64,000 nt of DNA from an uncultured Collinsella sp. (GTDB taxonomy: Bacteria; Actinomycetota; Coriobacteriia; Coriobacteriales; Coriobacteriaceae). The stretch spans positions 1 to 64,000 of the forward strand of contig CATZRJ010000001.1 in assembly GCA_958423535.1 (NCBI GenBank), given 5' to 3'. The translations under genes were made by a program, and so were the position numbers. Positions 48,757 through 60,000 of this stretch are shown here, one piece after another; the first letter of the stretch is position 1; each line of letters begins with the position of its first letter. The notes beneath the pieces were generated by a model. That model ran no database searches. It was not told the origin of the DNA and saw only the letters and a program-made list of their open reading frames with translations.

Positions 48757-49647
48757 CTAATCCACGCGCTTGTCGCCCATAAAGAAGATGGCCACCGTGC
48801 CAGAGCCGGTATGCGAGCCAATCAGAGCACCGATGTTATTGATTTCAATCTTGCCTTTGAGCTGCGGAACCTGTTCCTCTATCAGCGCCGCAACAGCCTC
48901 GGCGTCCTCGCGGCACGCCGAGTGCGACATGATGCACTTGCCCGAATAGTGCGTGCCGTCCTGCAGATGCGCCATCACGGTCTTGGCCATCTCGGAGATC
49001 GCGCGCTTCTTGGTGCGAATCTTCTCACGCGGTGCCAACTTACCGTCGCAATCGACCGTCATAAGCGGGCAAATCTTGAGCGCCGTGCCGATGATCGCGC
49101 TTGCGGCCGAAATGCGACCGCCGCGCAGGTAGCTCGACAGATCGGTCGAGAAGAACCAGTGGTGAAGGTTGAGTTTATGCTCCTCAATCCAAGCGGCCGT
49201 CTCGTCGAGCGAAGCGCCGCTATCGCGAACGTCGGCGGCACATTCCGCCAGCAGGCCAAAGCCCGAAGACGCCGCCAGCGAATCGATGACGCGCACCTTT
49301 CCGCCCTGGGGATAGCGATCCGCGAGCATCTGCGCCGCAACGCAGGCCGATCCATACGTGCCCGAAATACCCGACGACAACGCCAGGTGCAGCACGTCTT
49401 TACCCTCGGCAACAAACGGCTCCCAAAACTCCTCGTACTCACCCACGCTCACCTGAGACGTCTTGGGCATAGCGCCCGCAGCTATCTGGGCAAAAAACTT
49501 GTCCGGCGCAATCGACTGATACAGATCGTCCGTATTGACAACATCGTCGATCTCGTAATGAAAACACACGACAGGGATATTGCGCGATGCAAAGAACTCA
49601 CGGGTTCGGTCGGCGGCGGATTCACAGGTCAGGACAAAATCACTCAT
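48757..49647 (-). CDS. DegV family protein, second paralogue
   Basis: A 296-residue DegV/FakB-like fatty-acid-binding protein. Family marks are LTCESAADRT at the N-terminus, TSQVSVGEYEEF near 64-75, SSGISGTYGSA near 92-102 and the ligand-pocket stretch SSYLRGGRISAASAIIG near 161-177. It is only moderately similar to the paralogue at 30303-31163. ATG 49647 has AAGGAG upstream; a longer open frame without a ribosome site was not used. It is divergent from fbp. A fatty acid kinase partner is not in the window. Confidence 0.9.
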   Translation of the reverse strand: MSDFVLTCESAADRTREFFASRNIPVVCFHYEIDDVVNTDDLYQSIAPDKFFAQIAAGAMPKTSQVSVGEYEEFWEPFVAEGKDVLHLALSSGISGTYGSACVAAQMLADRYPQGGKVRVIDSLAASSGFGLLAECAADVRDSGASLDETAAWIEEHKLNLHHWFFSTDLSSYLRGGRISAASAIIGTALKICPLMTVDCDGKLAPREKIRTKKRAISEMAKTVMAHLQDGTHYSGKCIMSHSACREDAEAVAALIEEQVPQLKGKIEINNIGALIGSHTGSGTVAIFFMGDKRVD

Positions 49648-49966
49648 ATGAGGCTCCTTACTCATTGCTGCGTAAATTATCGCACAGCAAGCGTGAATAC
49701 GGTACAAATGTCCACTATTTACCAAATTGAACCAAAGGTAGTGAACATCTTTACCGTTATCATCCCTATCGACCCCGGAGGTATGCGCCTGCAAAAACGA
49801 CCCTGCGTCTCCATTCAACCGCCATATCTACCTCGACTAAATCGATTTACCAAACCGTTCGGCCAACAATTTGACCTCCTATCCCCAATCGAAACAAAAG
49901 CGGCGCATACTGATAAACGTTTGACGCTGTTTTATCAGTTTTACCAACCACATCGGAAGGTGCCTC
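49648..49966. promoter_or_regulatory. Divergent control region with two inverted repeats
   Basis: The 319-bp gap contains ACTGATAAA (49909-49917) and TTTATCAGT (49931-49939), a perfect 9-bp inverted repeat with 13-bp spacing, 28 bp before the fbp start, and a weaker pair TTTACC...GGTAGTGAAC near 49715-49750. Both could be operators. No RNA structure was recognised. Confidence 0.45.
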
Positions 49967-51883
49967 ATGGTCGCATTCGATCGCAATCCGCAAGACTTCA
50001 AGTATCTGCGCCTGCTGTCGAGACAGTTTCCCACCGAGCAATCCGCATTCACCGAGATTATCAACCTCTCGGCCATCCTCAACCTGCCCAAGGGCACCGA
50101 GCATTTTATGAGCGATGTGCATGGCGAGTACGAAGCCTTTATGCACATCCTCAACAACTGCTCGGGCGTCGTGCGCGAGCATGTCGACGAGATCTTTGGC
50201 GACACGCTCTCCTTTGACGAAAAGGGCGAGCTGTGCACGCTCATCTACTATCCGCGCGAGAAGATCGATCTTGTCCGCAGCAGGCGCGAGGACTCGCCCA
50301 CCTGGTACAAGACCATGCTCGACCAGCTCATTGTGGTTGCCCGCTCGCTATCGAGCCGCTATACCCGCTCCAAGGTACGTAAGGCCATCCCGCGCGATTA
50401 CGCCTACATCATCGACGAGTTGCTGCACACGCATCCGGACGAGAACAACTACCGTGTGCGTTATCACGAGCGCATTATCGAATCCATCTTGGAGACCGCC
50501 AGCGCCGACGACTTTATCGAGTCGCTCGCCTCGCTCATCAAGCGCCTCGCCGTCGACCACCTGCACTTGGTGGGCGACATTTTCGACCGCGGCGGCGGCG
50601 CGGCCAAGATTATGGACCGCCTGCTCACCTATCATTCGCTCGATATTCAGTGGGGCAACCACGACCTGCTGTGGATGGGCGCCGCTGCCGGCGAGCCCGC
50701 CTGCATCGCCACGGTGCTGCGCAACAACCTTCGCTATGACAACTACGAGATCCTCGAGAACGACTACGGTATCTCGCTGCGCGAGCTTGTCGCCTTCGCC
50801 GACGCCACCTATACCGCCGGCGAGTCCATCAGCCCGCTGATCAAGGCCATCAACGTCCTACTCTTTAAGCTCGAGGGTCAGATTATCCAGCGCCACCCCG
50901 AGTTCGACATGGTCGACCGCCTGCTGCTCGACAAGATCGATCACGACGCCGGCACGGTCACGCTTGCCGACGGCAGCGTGTGGCCACTCACAACCAACGA
51001 CTTCCCCACCGTCAATCCGGCGGACCCGTACACGCTCACGCCCGAGGAGCAGCACATCATAAACAAGCTCGTGTCCGAGTTTGTCACCGCCGATCATCTG
51101 CATCGCCACATCGATTTCCTCTATACCCACGGCTCCCTGTATAAGGTCGCCAACGGCAATCTGCTGTTCCACGGCTGCGTGCCGCTCAACGAAGACGGCA
51201 CCTTTAGCAGCATGAACTGCCTGGGCACCTGGCACGCCGGGCGCGATTATTTTGATTTTTGCGACTATATCGCCCGCCGCGCCTGGCGCGTCGGCGACCG
51301 CGATGCCCTCGACTGGATGTGGTACCTGTGGATCGGCTTTAACTCACCCGCCAGCGGACGCGTGGTGCGCACGTTCGAGCGCGCCTACATCGCCGACAAG
51401 AGCACGTGGGTCGAGCCGATGGACCCGTACTATACGCTCACCACGTCCTCGTCCGTTTGCGACGATATCATGCGCGAGTTTGGCGTCGCCCCCATGGCCT
51501 GCTCGCCGACGGGCCACATCATCAACGGCCATACCCCGGTCAAGACCACCAAGGGCGAGCAGCCCATCCGTGCCAACGGCAAGTTGCTGGTCATCGACGG
51601 CGGTTTCTGTCGCGCCTACCATCCCAAAACAGGCATCGCCGGCTACACGCTTATCTCCAGCTCGCGCGGATGCCGCCTCAAGTCGCACCAGGCCTTTACC
51701 ACCGTTGCCGAGGCGCTCACCCGCAACATCGACATCGAAAGCGAGACCAACCGCTTTGACGAGGCCGACCGGCGCCGCATGGTGAGCGACACCGATACCG
51801 GTGCCAAGATTCGCAGCCAGATCCAGGACCTGCGCCAGCTGCTCGATGCATATAGAAACGGTGCTATCGAGGAGCGCGCCTAG
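49967..51883 (+). CDS. fbp: Fructose-1,6-bisphosphatase, class III
   Basis: A 638-residue class III FBPase, the type found in Firmicutes and some Actinobacteria. Metallophosphatase motifs are visible: SDVHGEY (about 46-52), VGDIFDRGGGA (about 202-212), WGNHDLLWMG (about 226-235) and TGHIINGHTPVK (about 514-525). The long insertion region is intact and the length matches the family (about 640). It dephosphorylates fructose-1,6-bisphosphate in gluconeogenesis. GGAAGGTG precedes the ATG. A perfect inverted repeat just upstream suggests repressor control, and GtrA genes follow. Confidence 0.95.
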   Translation: MVAFDRNPQDFKYLRLLSRQFPTEQSAFTEIINLSAILNLPKGTEHFMSDVHGEYEAFMHILNNCSGVVREHVDEIFGDTLSFDEKGELCTLIYYPREKIDLVRSRREDSPTWYKTMLDQLIVVARSLSSRYTRSKVRKAIPRDYAYIIDELLHTHPDENNYRVRYHERIIESILETASADDFIESLASLIKRLAVDHLHLVGDIFDRGGGAAKIMDRLLTYHSLDIQWGNHDLLWMGAAAGEPACIATVLRNNLRYDNYEILENDYGISLRELVAFADATYTAGESISPLIKAINVLLFKLEGQIIQRHPEFDMVDRLLLDKIDHDAGTVTLADGSVWPLTTNDFPTVNPADPYTLTPEEQHIINKLVSEFVTADHLHRHIDFLYTHGSLYKVANGNLLFHGCVPLNEDGTFSSMNCLGTWHAGRDYFDFCDYIARRAWRVGDRDALDWMWYLWIGFNSPASGRVVRTFERAYIADKSTWVEPMDPYYTLTTSSSVCDDIMREFGVAPMACSPTGHIINGHTPVKTTKGEQPIRANGKLLVIDGGFCRAYHPKTGIAGYTLISSSRGCRLKSHQAFTTVAEALTRNIDIESETNRFDEADRRRMVSDTDTGAKIRSQIQDLRQLLDAYRNGAIEERA

Positions 51884-51961
51884 CTCCGTCTGCGGGGATT
51901 GGCTAAACTTGCTGAGTTTGTCATCCCCACGGCGCCCTGGCGCCACACTAAGGCAGGTACC

Positions 51962-52357
51962 ATGCAAAAGCTCCTTGCGCAGATCATGAAGTTTGGCGTC
52001 GTCGGCGCCGTTGCCACCGTCATCGACTTTGGCATCATGAATCTGCTCCACTACGGTCTGGGCCTCAATATCCTGATCGCCAACACCAGCGGCTTTATCG
52101 TCTCGCTCATCTTTAACTACGTCGCGAGCATGAAGTACGTATTTGCACACAAGGAGGGCATGAGCCGCCGCCGCGAGTTCATCATCTTTGTCGTGCTGTC
52201 CGTTATTGGCCTGGCGCTCAACGATGGGATCGTGCTGGCCCTCAACGCCGGCCTGGGCCTCGAGGCCAATATCGCCAAGATTTGCGCCACCGCACTGGTC
52301 ATGGTCTACAACTTTGTAACGCGCAAGATTTTCCTGGAGGGCGAGCAGACCAAGTAG
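51962..52357 (+). CDS. GtrA family membrane protein, first paralogue
   Basis: A 131-residue GtrA-like protein with four hydrophobic segments and the family features FGVVGAVATVIDFGIMNLL (about 11-29), NYVASMKYVFAHKEGMSRR and the C-terminal NFVTRKIFLEG. GtrA proteins are thought to help flip undecaprenyl-linked sugars in wall teichoic acid or O-antigen modification. There is no glycosyltransferase in the immediate context. I chose ATG 51962, with AAGGCAGG upstream. It lies 78 bp after fbp and could be in its transcript. Confidence 0.85.
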   Translation: MQKLLAQIMKFGVVGAVATVIDFGIMNLLHYGLGLNILIANTSGFIVSLIFNYVASMKYVFAHKEGMSRRREFIIFVVLSVIGLALNDGIVLALNAGLGLEANIAKICATALVMVYNFVTRKIFLEGEQTK

Positions 52358-52381
52358 TCCGGCCTCCTCGTTGCACTACTG

Positions 52382-52425
52382 GGCCCACGGACAACGCGCG
52401 TCGAGCACTGCGTTGTTCGTGGGCC
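52382..52425 (+). terminator. Terminator-like hairpin after the first GtrA gene
   Basis: Arms GGCCCACGGACAACGC (52382-52397) and GCGTTGTTCGTGGGCC (52410-52425) pair with one mismatch and are followed by a short T-rich stretch, 24 bp after the stop. Confidence 0.75.
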
Positions 52426-52577
52426 TTGCTCGTTTACGGCAAGATTTGCAACGTTTGCGGATTGCCTCTTGAATATTTGGCGAGTTCGTATAGTTCTTGC
52501 CAAAGACCTTACGTTTCCCATGCAAAAGCTCTAAAGTATCTCGTTGCTCGATTCGTCAACGCATTGGATGTGATTAC

Positions 52578-52985
52578 GTGCGCAAGGCACTGGCACAACC
52601 TCATACCAAGCAATTCCTCAAGTTCGCTGTCGTGGGTCTTATCTCCTTTGGCATCGACTGGGGCATGCTCATTGCGCTCGTCGAGCTGTTCCACCTCGAC
52701 TTTTTGATGAGCACCACGATCTCGTTTACCACGTCTGTCGTGGTCAACTACTGGCTCAGCATGAAGTACGTGTTCGACCACCGCGAGGGCATGAGCCGCA
52801 AGCGCGAGTTCACGATCTTCACCATCCTGTCGGTGATTGGTCTGGGCCTCAACGACCTGTACATGTTTGTGGGCGTCACGTTTTTGAGCATCGGCTACCA
52901 GGCCATGAAGGCCATCGCCACGTTCTTGGTCACCTGGTACAACTACTTTAGCCGTCGCCTTTTCCTCGAGGGCGCGCAGTCGTAG
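52578..52985 (+). CDS. GtrA family membrane protein, second paralogue
   Basis: A 135-residue GtrA-like protein with four membrane segments. It is clearly related to the first paralogue: VVGLISFGIDWGMLIAL, NYWLSMKYVFDHREGMSRKRE and NYFSRRLFLEG. I chose the GTG at 52578, with GGATG upstream; the longer frame starting at 52497 would add a Cys- and Arg-rich tail that is not conserved-looking. A hairpin separates it from the first copy, so it may have its own promoter. The two copies probably arose by tandem duplication. Confidence 0.8.
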   Translation: MRKALAQPHTKQFLKFAVVGLISFGIDWGMLIALVELFHLDFLMSTTISFTTSVVVNYWLSMKYVFDHREGMSRKREFTIFTILSVIGLGLNDLYMFVGVTFLSIGYQAMKAIATFLVTWYNYFSRRLFLEGAQS

Positions 52986-53011
52986 TTTGTTCGACATTTG
53001 CTTGAAGGTAT

Positions 53012-53041
53012 AACCGGTTGGAACTCTCGTTCCAACCGGTT
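53012..53041 (+). terminator. Rho-independent terminator after the second GtrA gene
   Basis: A perfect 13-bp stem AACCGGTTGGAAC (53012-53024) with 53029-53041, loop TCTC, followed by TTTTTGTTTG. Confidence 0.95.
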
Positions 53042-53108
53042 TTTTGTTTGCAGAGTCTGCCGAGGAAGGCATACGAGGCGGGCTACGGCGTCCCATTCGC
53101 ATGAAAAA

Positions 53109-53140
53109 CGGGCGGCTCGGATGTTTGTCCGAACCGCCCG
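53109..53140 (-). terminator. Terminator of the DUF4430 surface-protein operon
   Basis: Arms CGGGCGGCTCGGAT (53109-53122) and TCCGAACCGCCCG (53128-53140) form a stem with one mismatch, followed on the minus strand by TTTTTC. It lies 23 bp beyond the stop codon of the minus-strand gene at 53164. Confidence 0.9.
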
Positions 53141-53163
53141 CATGGCGTGTTATGTCGAGGCAT

Positions 53164-54051
53164 TTAGCCCGTTACGTAATACCAGACGACACTGTCGCCG
53201 TTGTGTAGGACGTAGTTGCTGCACGCCGTGTTGGGCGCCACGCCGTTGACGGAGTACATCCAGCCACTCGTGCCGCCGTGCTCCTTCTCGGCCAAACCGC
53301 CAATAGCGGCGACATATGTGCCGTACGATGAGCCGTGCGCATTGACGGAAAGACCCAGAGCACACAGAGCATCGTAGGCCGTTGCACCCTTGTTAAAGGT
53401 AAAGGTACCACCAGAAGACACAGGATTGCCAACGGCACTCGATGTGACCGAAACCGTCACCGTGACGTAGCCAGGCTGCTGCGAGCCGCCCTGATTGCCC
53501 GCAGAGGCGCTGCCACTATTGGATGCAGACCCACCGCCGGACGCCGAGCCGCCGCCCGAAGAAGAGCCGTCAGAAGAGCTCGATCCGCCAGTGGAATCAG
53601 AATTCTGTGAACCCGATTTGTCCCCTGACTTCTTGCCGCCCTTGTCTTCGGACTTCTTCTCCTTCGAATCCTTGTCAGACTTCTCGTCCGAAGATTCAGA
53701 CTTGTCCTTGGAATCAGATTCATCCGAGTCCTTGGACTCGGAGTCCACGGCGTCAGAAGACGAGGAGCCCGCCTCTGTCTTGTGAGAGCCAGCAGAGCCA
53801 GAGTCGGCAACGCTCTTCCCCGCCACGGCCTGAGCGATCCAATCGATGGACCATGCACCGCTGGAAGAAGGTTGGACAAAACCTAGCGACACAACGATCA
53901 AGACGATGCAGACGGCTGTCAGAACACCAACAAGCGCCTTGCGCCGAGGGGCGGACGCCGCCGAAGCGGCGCCCTTTTGCTTAGCATCGTCGAGCTGGAT
54001 GAACGACGAGTCGGGCTGCTTGGACTCGGCGTCCCGAGGCTTATTGGACAC
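53164..54051 (-). CDS. DUF4430 surface protein with Ser-rich linker
   Basis: A 295-residue secreted or membrane-anchored protein. A single membrane helix (ALVGVLTAVCIVLIVVSLGF, about 39-58) follows a charged cytosolic N-terminus, so it is a type II anchor. Next comes a 110-residue linker of Ser/Asp/Lys/Gly low-complexity sequence, then a C-terminal DUF4430 domain (about 190-295, with GATAYDALCALG and TSGWMYSVNGV). DUF4430 resembles the C-terminal domain of intrinsic factor and transcobalamin. I chose the GTG at 54051 (GGTGAGG upstream); the GTG at 54060 abuts the stop of the preceding gene. It is the second gene of the riboswitch-led unit. Confidence 0.82.
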   Translation of the reverse strand: MSNKPRDAESKQPDSSFIQLDDAKQKGAASAASAPRRKALVGVLTAVCIVLIVVSLGFVQPSSSGAWSIDWIAQAVAGKSVADSGSAGSHKTEAGSSSSDAVDSESKDSDESDSKDKSESSDEKSDKDSKEKKSEDKGGKKSGDKSGSQNSDSTGGSSSSDGSSSGGGSASGGGSASNSGSASAGNQGGSQQPGYVTVTVSVTSSAVGNPVSSGGTFTFNKGATAYDALCALGLSVNAHGSSYGTYVAAIGGLAEKEHGGTSGWMYSVNGVAPNTACSNYVLHNGDSVVWYYVTG

Positions 54052-54060
54052 AGCCCTCAC

Positions 54061-57000
54061 CTACCGACGTTTGGTGAGCACGAACACGCCGATGACGGCG
54101 AGACCGATCACGCCGGCCACCACGCCAGCAATGGCGAGCGGATTGAAGCCGGACTCCTGTGCCGGAGCCGCAGCGGACTTCTTGGCAGTGGCCGCAGCAG
54201 ACGAGCCCGTGTCGGACTTCTTGTCCTTCTTGTCTGACTTATCGGAATCCTTCTTGGAATCCTTATCGTCCTTGGTCTCGGTCGTAGTCGTGGTAGACAC
54301 CGGCTTCTGACCCGGAGCAACAGCACCGCCAGCCTGCTGGCCGTTTGTACCGTTACCCGAGCCGCCTTTGGAGCCAGAGCCACCGTTACCGTCAGGGGCA
54401 ACGGCGTTCTTGATCCACTTGGCATACAGCGTCATATCAGCCGTCACCGCAGCGCTAAAGTCATACGCCTCCGTACAAGCCTCGTCGGTATACCAACCAG
54501 CGAAGGTGTAGCCTTCGCGCGTCGGATCGGCAGGCTTGGCAACAGAGCCGTTAGCGGCCGTGGTCTGGAAATCGACCTTAGACCCATCACCGGCATTGAA
54601 CGAAACCTTCACGCCAGCATTCAGCTTGAACAGCGTGCCAGAGTCGTTGATGTAGTACAAGTTGCCCTGTGCATCACAAGCGATGGGCGAATCACAGTAG
54701 TTGTTGTGGCCCGTTGCGCTAAACACACCAGAAGCCTCAGCATCGCCCAACTTGTAACGATATACGCCACCGCCCGTCGTGTAATTAACATAGTCGGAGG
54801 TCTCGCCGTAGTTAACCGTGAAGTAGACATACGCGTCATCGCCCTGGACGCTCACAAGAGGAGCGCCCTTAATGCCGCCAGCAGGAAGTGAAGAGCCATC
54901 GGCAGAGGAAATTAGCGTCGTGGTAAAGTTGCTGTTCAGGTCAACGATAGCAAGCGCTGAGCCGCCATTGACTTCGCCACCGATAATCAGCCTGCCGTCG
55001 AGCATCGTAGGCACGCATGCACATCCCGTAAGGCCAAGGTCGACCACACGCTCCTCGGTAATACACGAAGCGGCACCCGCATCGCGCGAGCTGCCATCGG
55101 AAATCGCCAAGACATGCAGCTTACCGTCGCGCGAGATCAGATAGGCATGGCTGCCGTCAGCCGAAAGCACGCAGGTGGAGTTGACAATCGCTCCAACCGA
55201 AACGCTGCCGAGCACATCACCCGTTGACTTGCTGAGCATCTCGACCGTACCAGAGCTGGTGGGGACCAAGACAAAGTCATCGCCCACCGTAGCGCCTGTC
55301 CAGTAATAGCCCTCATCAGCATTGACATGCTGCCACGAAACAGCACCAGTCAAAATGTTGATGCGCGTCAGATGACCGTTGTTGTACTTCTTCGATCCAT
55401 AATCGACATCAACGGTACCGACGTAGAGATAATTGCCATCGACCGTCAGCTGAGAATTGGACTGGGCGATTCCACTCACGGAGTCGGTAACCCAGACCGT
55501 CGTGAGCGTATCTGCCGTTAGGGCCTGGACCACACCTTTGTCAAGTGGAACGATAACCAAACCGTTCGCATAAATCGGGCGCGAGGTGTAACCGACCGCA
55601 GCCTTAAGATTCGACTCGGCAAGGACCTTGCCCGACTTGGTGTCAATCTTTAGCAAACGCTTGTTGACGGCAAGATACACATTGCCGTTCACGACAATAG
55701 GTTCACTCGCGTTGGGATACGCCGAACCAGAATACGCCTTCCAATCGAACGTCCAAGAGCTCGCTAGCGCACCCGTAGGCGTCGAAACGTTCTCGACCGC
55801 CGCATTGGACTTGCCGTCCCAATCGGACTTCCAATCGGTCGGACGCGGGGCGCTCGGATTGACTACGACCTCGTCGGGATTAGGCACCGTGTCGCCGGCA
55901 GCATAAGCCCAGACGATCTCGTCACGCGACTTGAGCACGTAGTCACTATCGAGCTGAGAACCGGGAACACCGTTAACAAAGTATGACCAAGCGCCGGCCA
56001 ACTTAGTGCCGTCAAGCGGAGAGACAAGGCTGTGAACGCCCCAGAAGCCCAGCTGATCGTACATCTCGGACTTGATGTCCAAAGCATCAAAGTAGGCGGC
56101 AGTGGCGTCCTTGATCGTCGTGCCCTCAACAAACACCTGCGTCGAAGGATCGGTCCAGCGCTGCGCCTTATCGTCCTTCTTGCCGATGATCTCCATCGAG
56201 ACAGAAACCTGACCGGGCATGGTGCCATCGGAACCATAGACCCAGGCAACCTCGTCGCCGGCCTTAAGCGTGTAGTTGCCGGCGCCAACATTGGCCATCT
56301 TGCCGTTAACGAAGAACTGCCAGGACTTCCAGGTGCTTTCGTTAACCTGTACGGTCGAAAGCTTCACGCTTTTATTGAACGGAGAAGTCAGCGAATTGAG
56401 GAACCAACCATACGAACCGGTTTGGACGTCGGCGCCAATGCCGGCCTGCTTAAAGACCTGCTCGGAAAGATCGGCAGCAGTTGCGCCCTCTTCCACCAGC
56501 GCGGTCGTAGGCTGAGCCCACGTTTGCTGAGCACCTGAAGCATCCTGGCCGATAACGGTGCAGCTTACCGAAAGCTGGTCGGTGGGCGCAGCGTCACCGT
56601 ACTTCGAGTAGCACCAGACGACAGCGTCACCTGCCTCGAGAGTATAGCTGCCGGCGCCAACCGACGCCGCAACACCATTGATAAACAGCTGCCAATAGGC
56701 GCCCGTAGCATGGTCGTATGCAAGGGTGCGATTGGCATCGAAAGGCGACGTAATGGAATTGAGCACCCAACCCCAAGATCCGTTGGGATCATAGTCGGCC
56801 TTGAGGCCGGCCTGCTTAAAGAGCTCTTCGGAAAGATCGGCCGCGGTCGCGCCGTTCTTGAGCGTGTGCTGCGAAGCGGCAGCCCACGTCTGCTGCTTGC
56901 CCTTGGAATCGACGCCGATAACTGTGCACGTCGCCGTAACCTCGGGATCGTTTTGGCCGCTCGTGCCCAGAACCGTGATTTTTGCCGACACGTCCTGGTT

Positions 57001-60000
57001 CGCAAGCTTGGCATACGTGGCATTGTCGGGATAGCGCTCAGCATAGCGAGCGTACTTCTCACTCGTCAGGCGCGAGGAAACGACAACCTTCGTGTTGTAC
57101 TGCGGCTGCGTGACCTTGAGATTCTCTGCGGAGACAATAGAGCTGTTGCTCGACTTAAACAGACGCCAATCCTGTCCGGACATCGCGTCATAGCCAGGCA
57201 GATCCACCGGAACAATACCAAGGGACGTCGAATCGGTCGTCGCCTTGTCGTAGCTCCAAGCAAGGTTGCCGTCGGCATCAAGATAGGCTTTCTGGAACGC
57301 GTGCATGTCCGCCGAAACGGCATTGGCTTCCTGGCCATTCAGAATGGCGACAGCATAGCCGGACTTCGCCTTTTCCATAAGGGACAGCTCGGCATCGAGC
57401 TCGTCTTGGTCCTGCGGGGCAAGCGCAAAGTCGAGGGTCTTGCTTGCCGTGACCTCGGCGTTGGACTTATCGGTCACCGTAAGGGTGATCTTGGTGCTTG
57501 CGGCCTTGGCGCCAGGCAGCGGCTGGTAGACCGTGCCCTTGTAACCGTTGAACGTAATGTCATCTGTGCTGGCGGAGTACTCGACCTTGTAGTACTTGCC
57601 GTCGATGTTGAGCGTGCTCGTGCGCGGCATCTGCAGGTCGGCGGTCAGGCCGTCCTTATCGGCAATCGTATCGGTGCCGGAGTATTTGATGTTGTCGTAG
57701 GTAAAGGCCTCATCGACCTTCTCCTGGAGCGCCTTCTTGTCGGCGGCGACCTTCTCGGGATCACCCTTGACGGTCACGGTGAAGTCGTGCGAGCCCTCGA
57801 CATCGCTCGGGCCGCCGCTCACAAACGAAACCGTCGCGGTCAGCGTAACGGCGCGATCGCTCGAGACGCGCGTCACCTTGCCGGTGTAGTCGTCCCAGCC
57901 ATAACCGGACGGCCAAATGACATCGCCGTCGGAACTCTTCCAGCTAACCTCGAACTTGTTCTTGGAGCCCGCGCGATACGGAAGCGTGAGGTTGGACGTG
58001 ACGGACTCAGCCGAATCGCCTGCGGCGTAACCGATGGCAACCTGCTCGGCCGCATCGTCGAGCATTTGCTGAACGCGGGCCTCGTCCCAAGCAACCTGCA
58101 CCGATTTGTTGGGCTGGTAGTACTCGGTCTTGCCATTGCGCGACAGCTCAAACACCACATCGGCGCTACGCAGGCCGTCGATGTTGTAACCGGTGTAGTC
58201 GTTGGGGTCAATGAAAAAGAACGTCACATCGCCGTTGGTCTTATCCTGGGCATCGGAGATACCGACCGTAGCCTTGGCGTCCCCGGCCTTAAAGGCAACG
58301 CCGCCCTCAGAGACCTTGACGTCGATATCGGTAAATCCCAGATCGGCAAGCTGCGCTTTCAGAACATCGTTGACGTTGCCGCCCTTGGCGCTGTAATCAA
58401 CAGCGATCTGCTTATTGGCATCGCTGAGCTTTTGGACTGCGGCCTCAAGCGAGCCTGCGGCGATTACGGGATTGACAGAGACGAGTTCAACCGTCGAGTT
58501 GCCGCTCGTGGCGACAGCCTTCAGATACTTACCCGCGGCAGAAGCCGAAACCGTTGCCGTGGCGCCCGACATATCGGGCAGAAGCGTCCAGTCGGCCGCG
58601 GGAGCCTTCGCGTCGTCGGCCGCATACCAGGCAACAGTCGCCTGGCCGGTGACGTCGATACCATTGGTGGCCGAACCGTCGGCGCGCTTGGCCTGCGCCG
58701 TCGCCTTAACGCTATCGCCCGAGACGAGATGGGTCGAATCGCTATTGATCTGCGGCGTAGTGGTCACGCGCAGCAGGTTATACTCCCCCGCTGCGGTAAC
58801 GCTATCGGGCGAAACCCACTCAACGGTGTTGTCGAGGGCGCTCGCCGTAACTTTGATGCGCTTGCCAACAAGCGCGTCCGAAATAGTCAGGCTGCCATCG
58901 GTCGTATCGATGCCGTCGGAAAGCTCGGTCCAATCGGTATCGCCCTCGCCCTTGGCATACCACGCCATGGTGAGCTCGGCATCGTCGGGCACGTCCTTGG
59001 TCGAGCCCGACCAGCTGCCCGGCACCTGCACACTCGGCGTGATCTTTGAACCCACGCTCAGCGTAACGTTCTTATCGGCAAGCTCAATGCCTGCCAGCTT
59101 GTACTGACCCTTAAGCGTCACGGGGCCGAGCGGAGCTACGGACTGCGTGCCGCCGGAGGAGCTCTTCTTCTGCGTGCTGGAAACGGTATTTTCGCTCGTC
59201 ACCTTCACGCGCAGATACTTGCCGGCATAGGCGGCGTCAACGGTATAGGTGGCCTCGGTGGCACCGGGGATATCGGTGTAAGCGGAGTCGTAGCTCGAGC
59301 TGCTATTTGCATACTGCCACTGGTAGGTCACATTATCGGTGCGGTCGATATAGCTGTAGCGCGAACCGTCCTTTTTGCGCACCTTAGTCTTGAGCGTATC
59401 GCCCACGTGCACGCCGTTGGTGGCAGGAGAGCCCTCAAACTGCACATCGTAAAGCTCAACCTGACCCGCAACGGAAACAGGACCCGCCGCATAGTAAGAA
59501 GGCTTCTGCTCGCCGTAACCGCCGTTGGCCTTGGCCACGACGTAGTAGCCCTTGAGGGCAGCGGTCACCGTCAGGGTGTTACCGGTCTCACCCTCGATAG
59601 GCGTGTTGCACGAGTTGGCCCTGTTCGAAGTGCCCTTGTACCACTGCCACGAAACGTGCGAATCAGCGGTAACGTCAGTGGAACCCGCCTTGGCGGTCGC
59701 TGTAATCGTGGAACCAACCTCGACTTTGCCCGAAGTCGGGCTCATAGTCACGCTCGTAATATTAATTGAACCGGCGGCAGCAACGAGAGCGCCCGTCGAG
59801 TTGGTCAAGCTCGAAGAGCCAATCTTCGAGGACACCTTGCACTTGAGGTACTTGCCGCCCAAAGTGTCGGTAAGCTCGAGGGTCTCCCCCGTGGCGCCCG
59901 CGATATCGGTATACGTGCCGCTCTTGGTGTCGGAGCTCTGCCACTGGAAGTTGAGCTTGCTCGCGTCGATAAACGTCGAGGCGCCCTTCTCCTTGGCGCG

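Noticed and set aside
54061..54140. An LPxTG sorting signal at the end of the giant protein
   Set aside because: The end is a hydrophobic helix followed by TKRR, but no LPxTG or close variant precedes it, so only a membrane anchor is claimed.
56710..59049. A 779-codon plus-strand frame inside the giant surface protein gene
   Set aside because: Antisense to Ig-like repeats with clear repeat periodicity in the other frame; no ribosome site or motif was seen.
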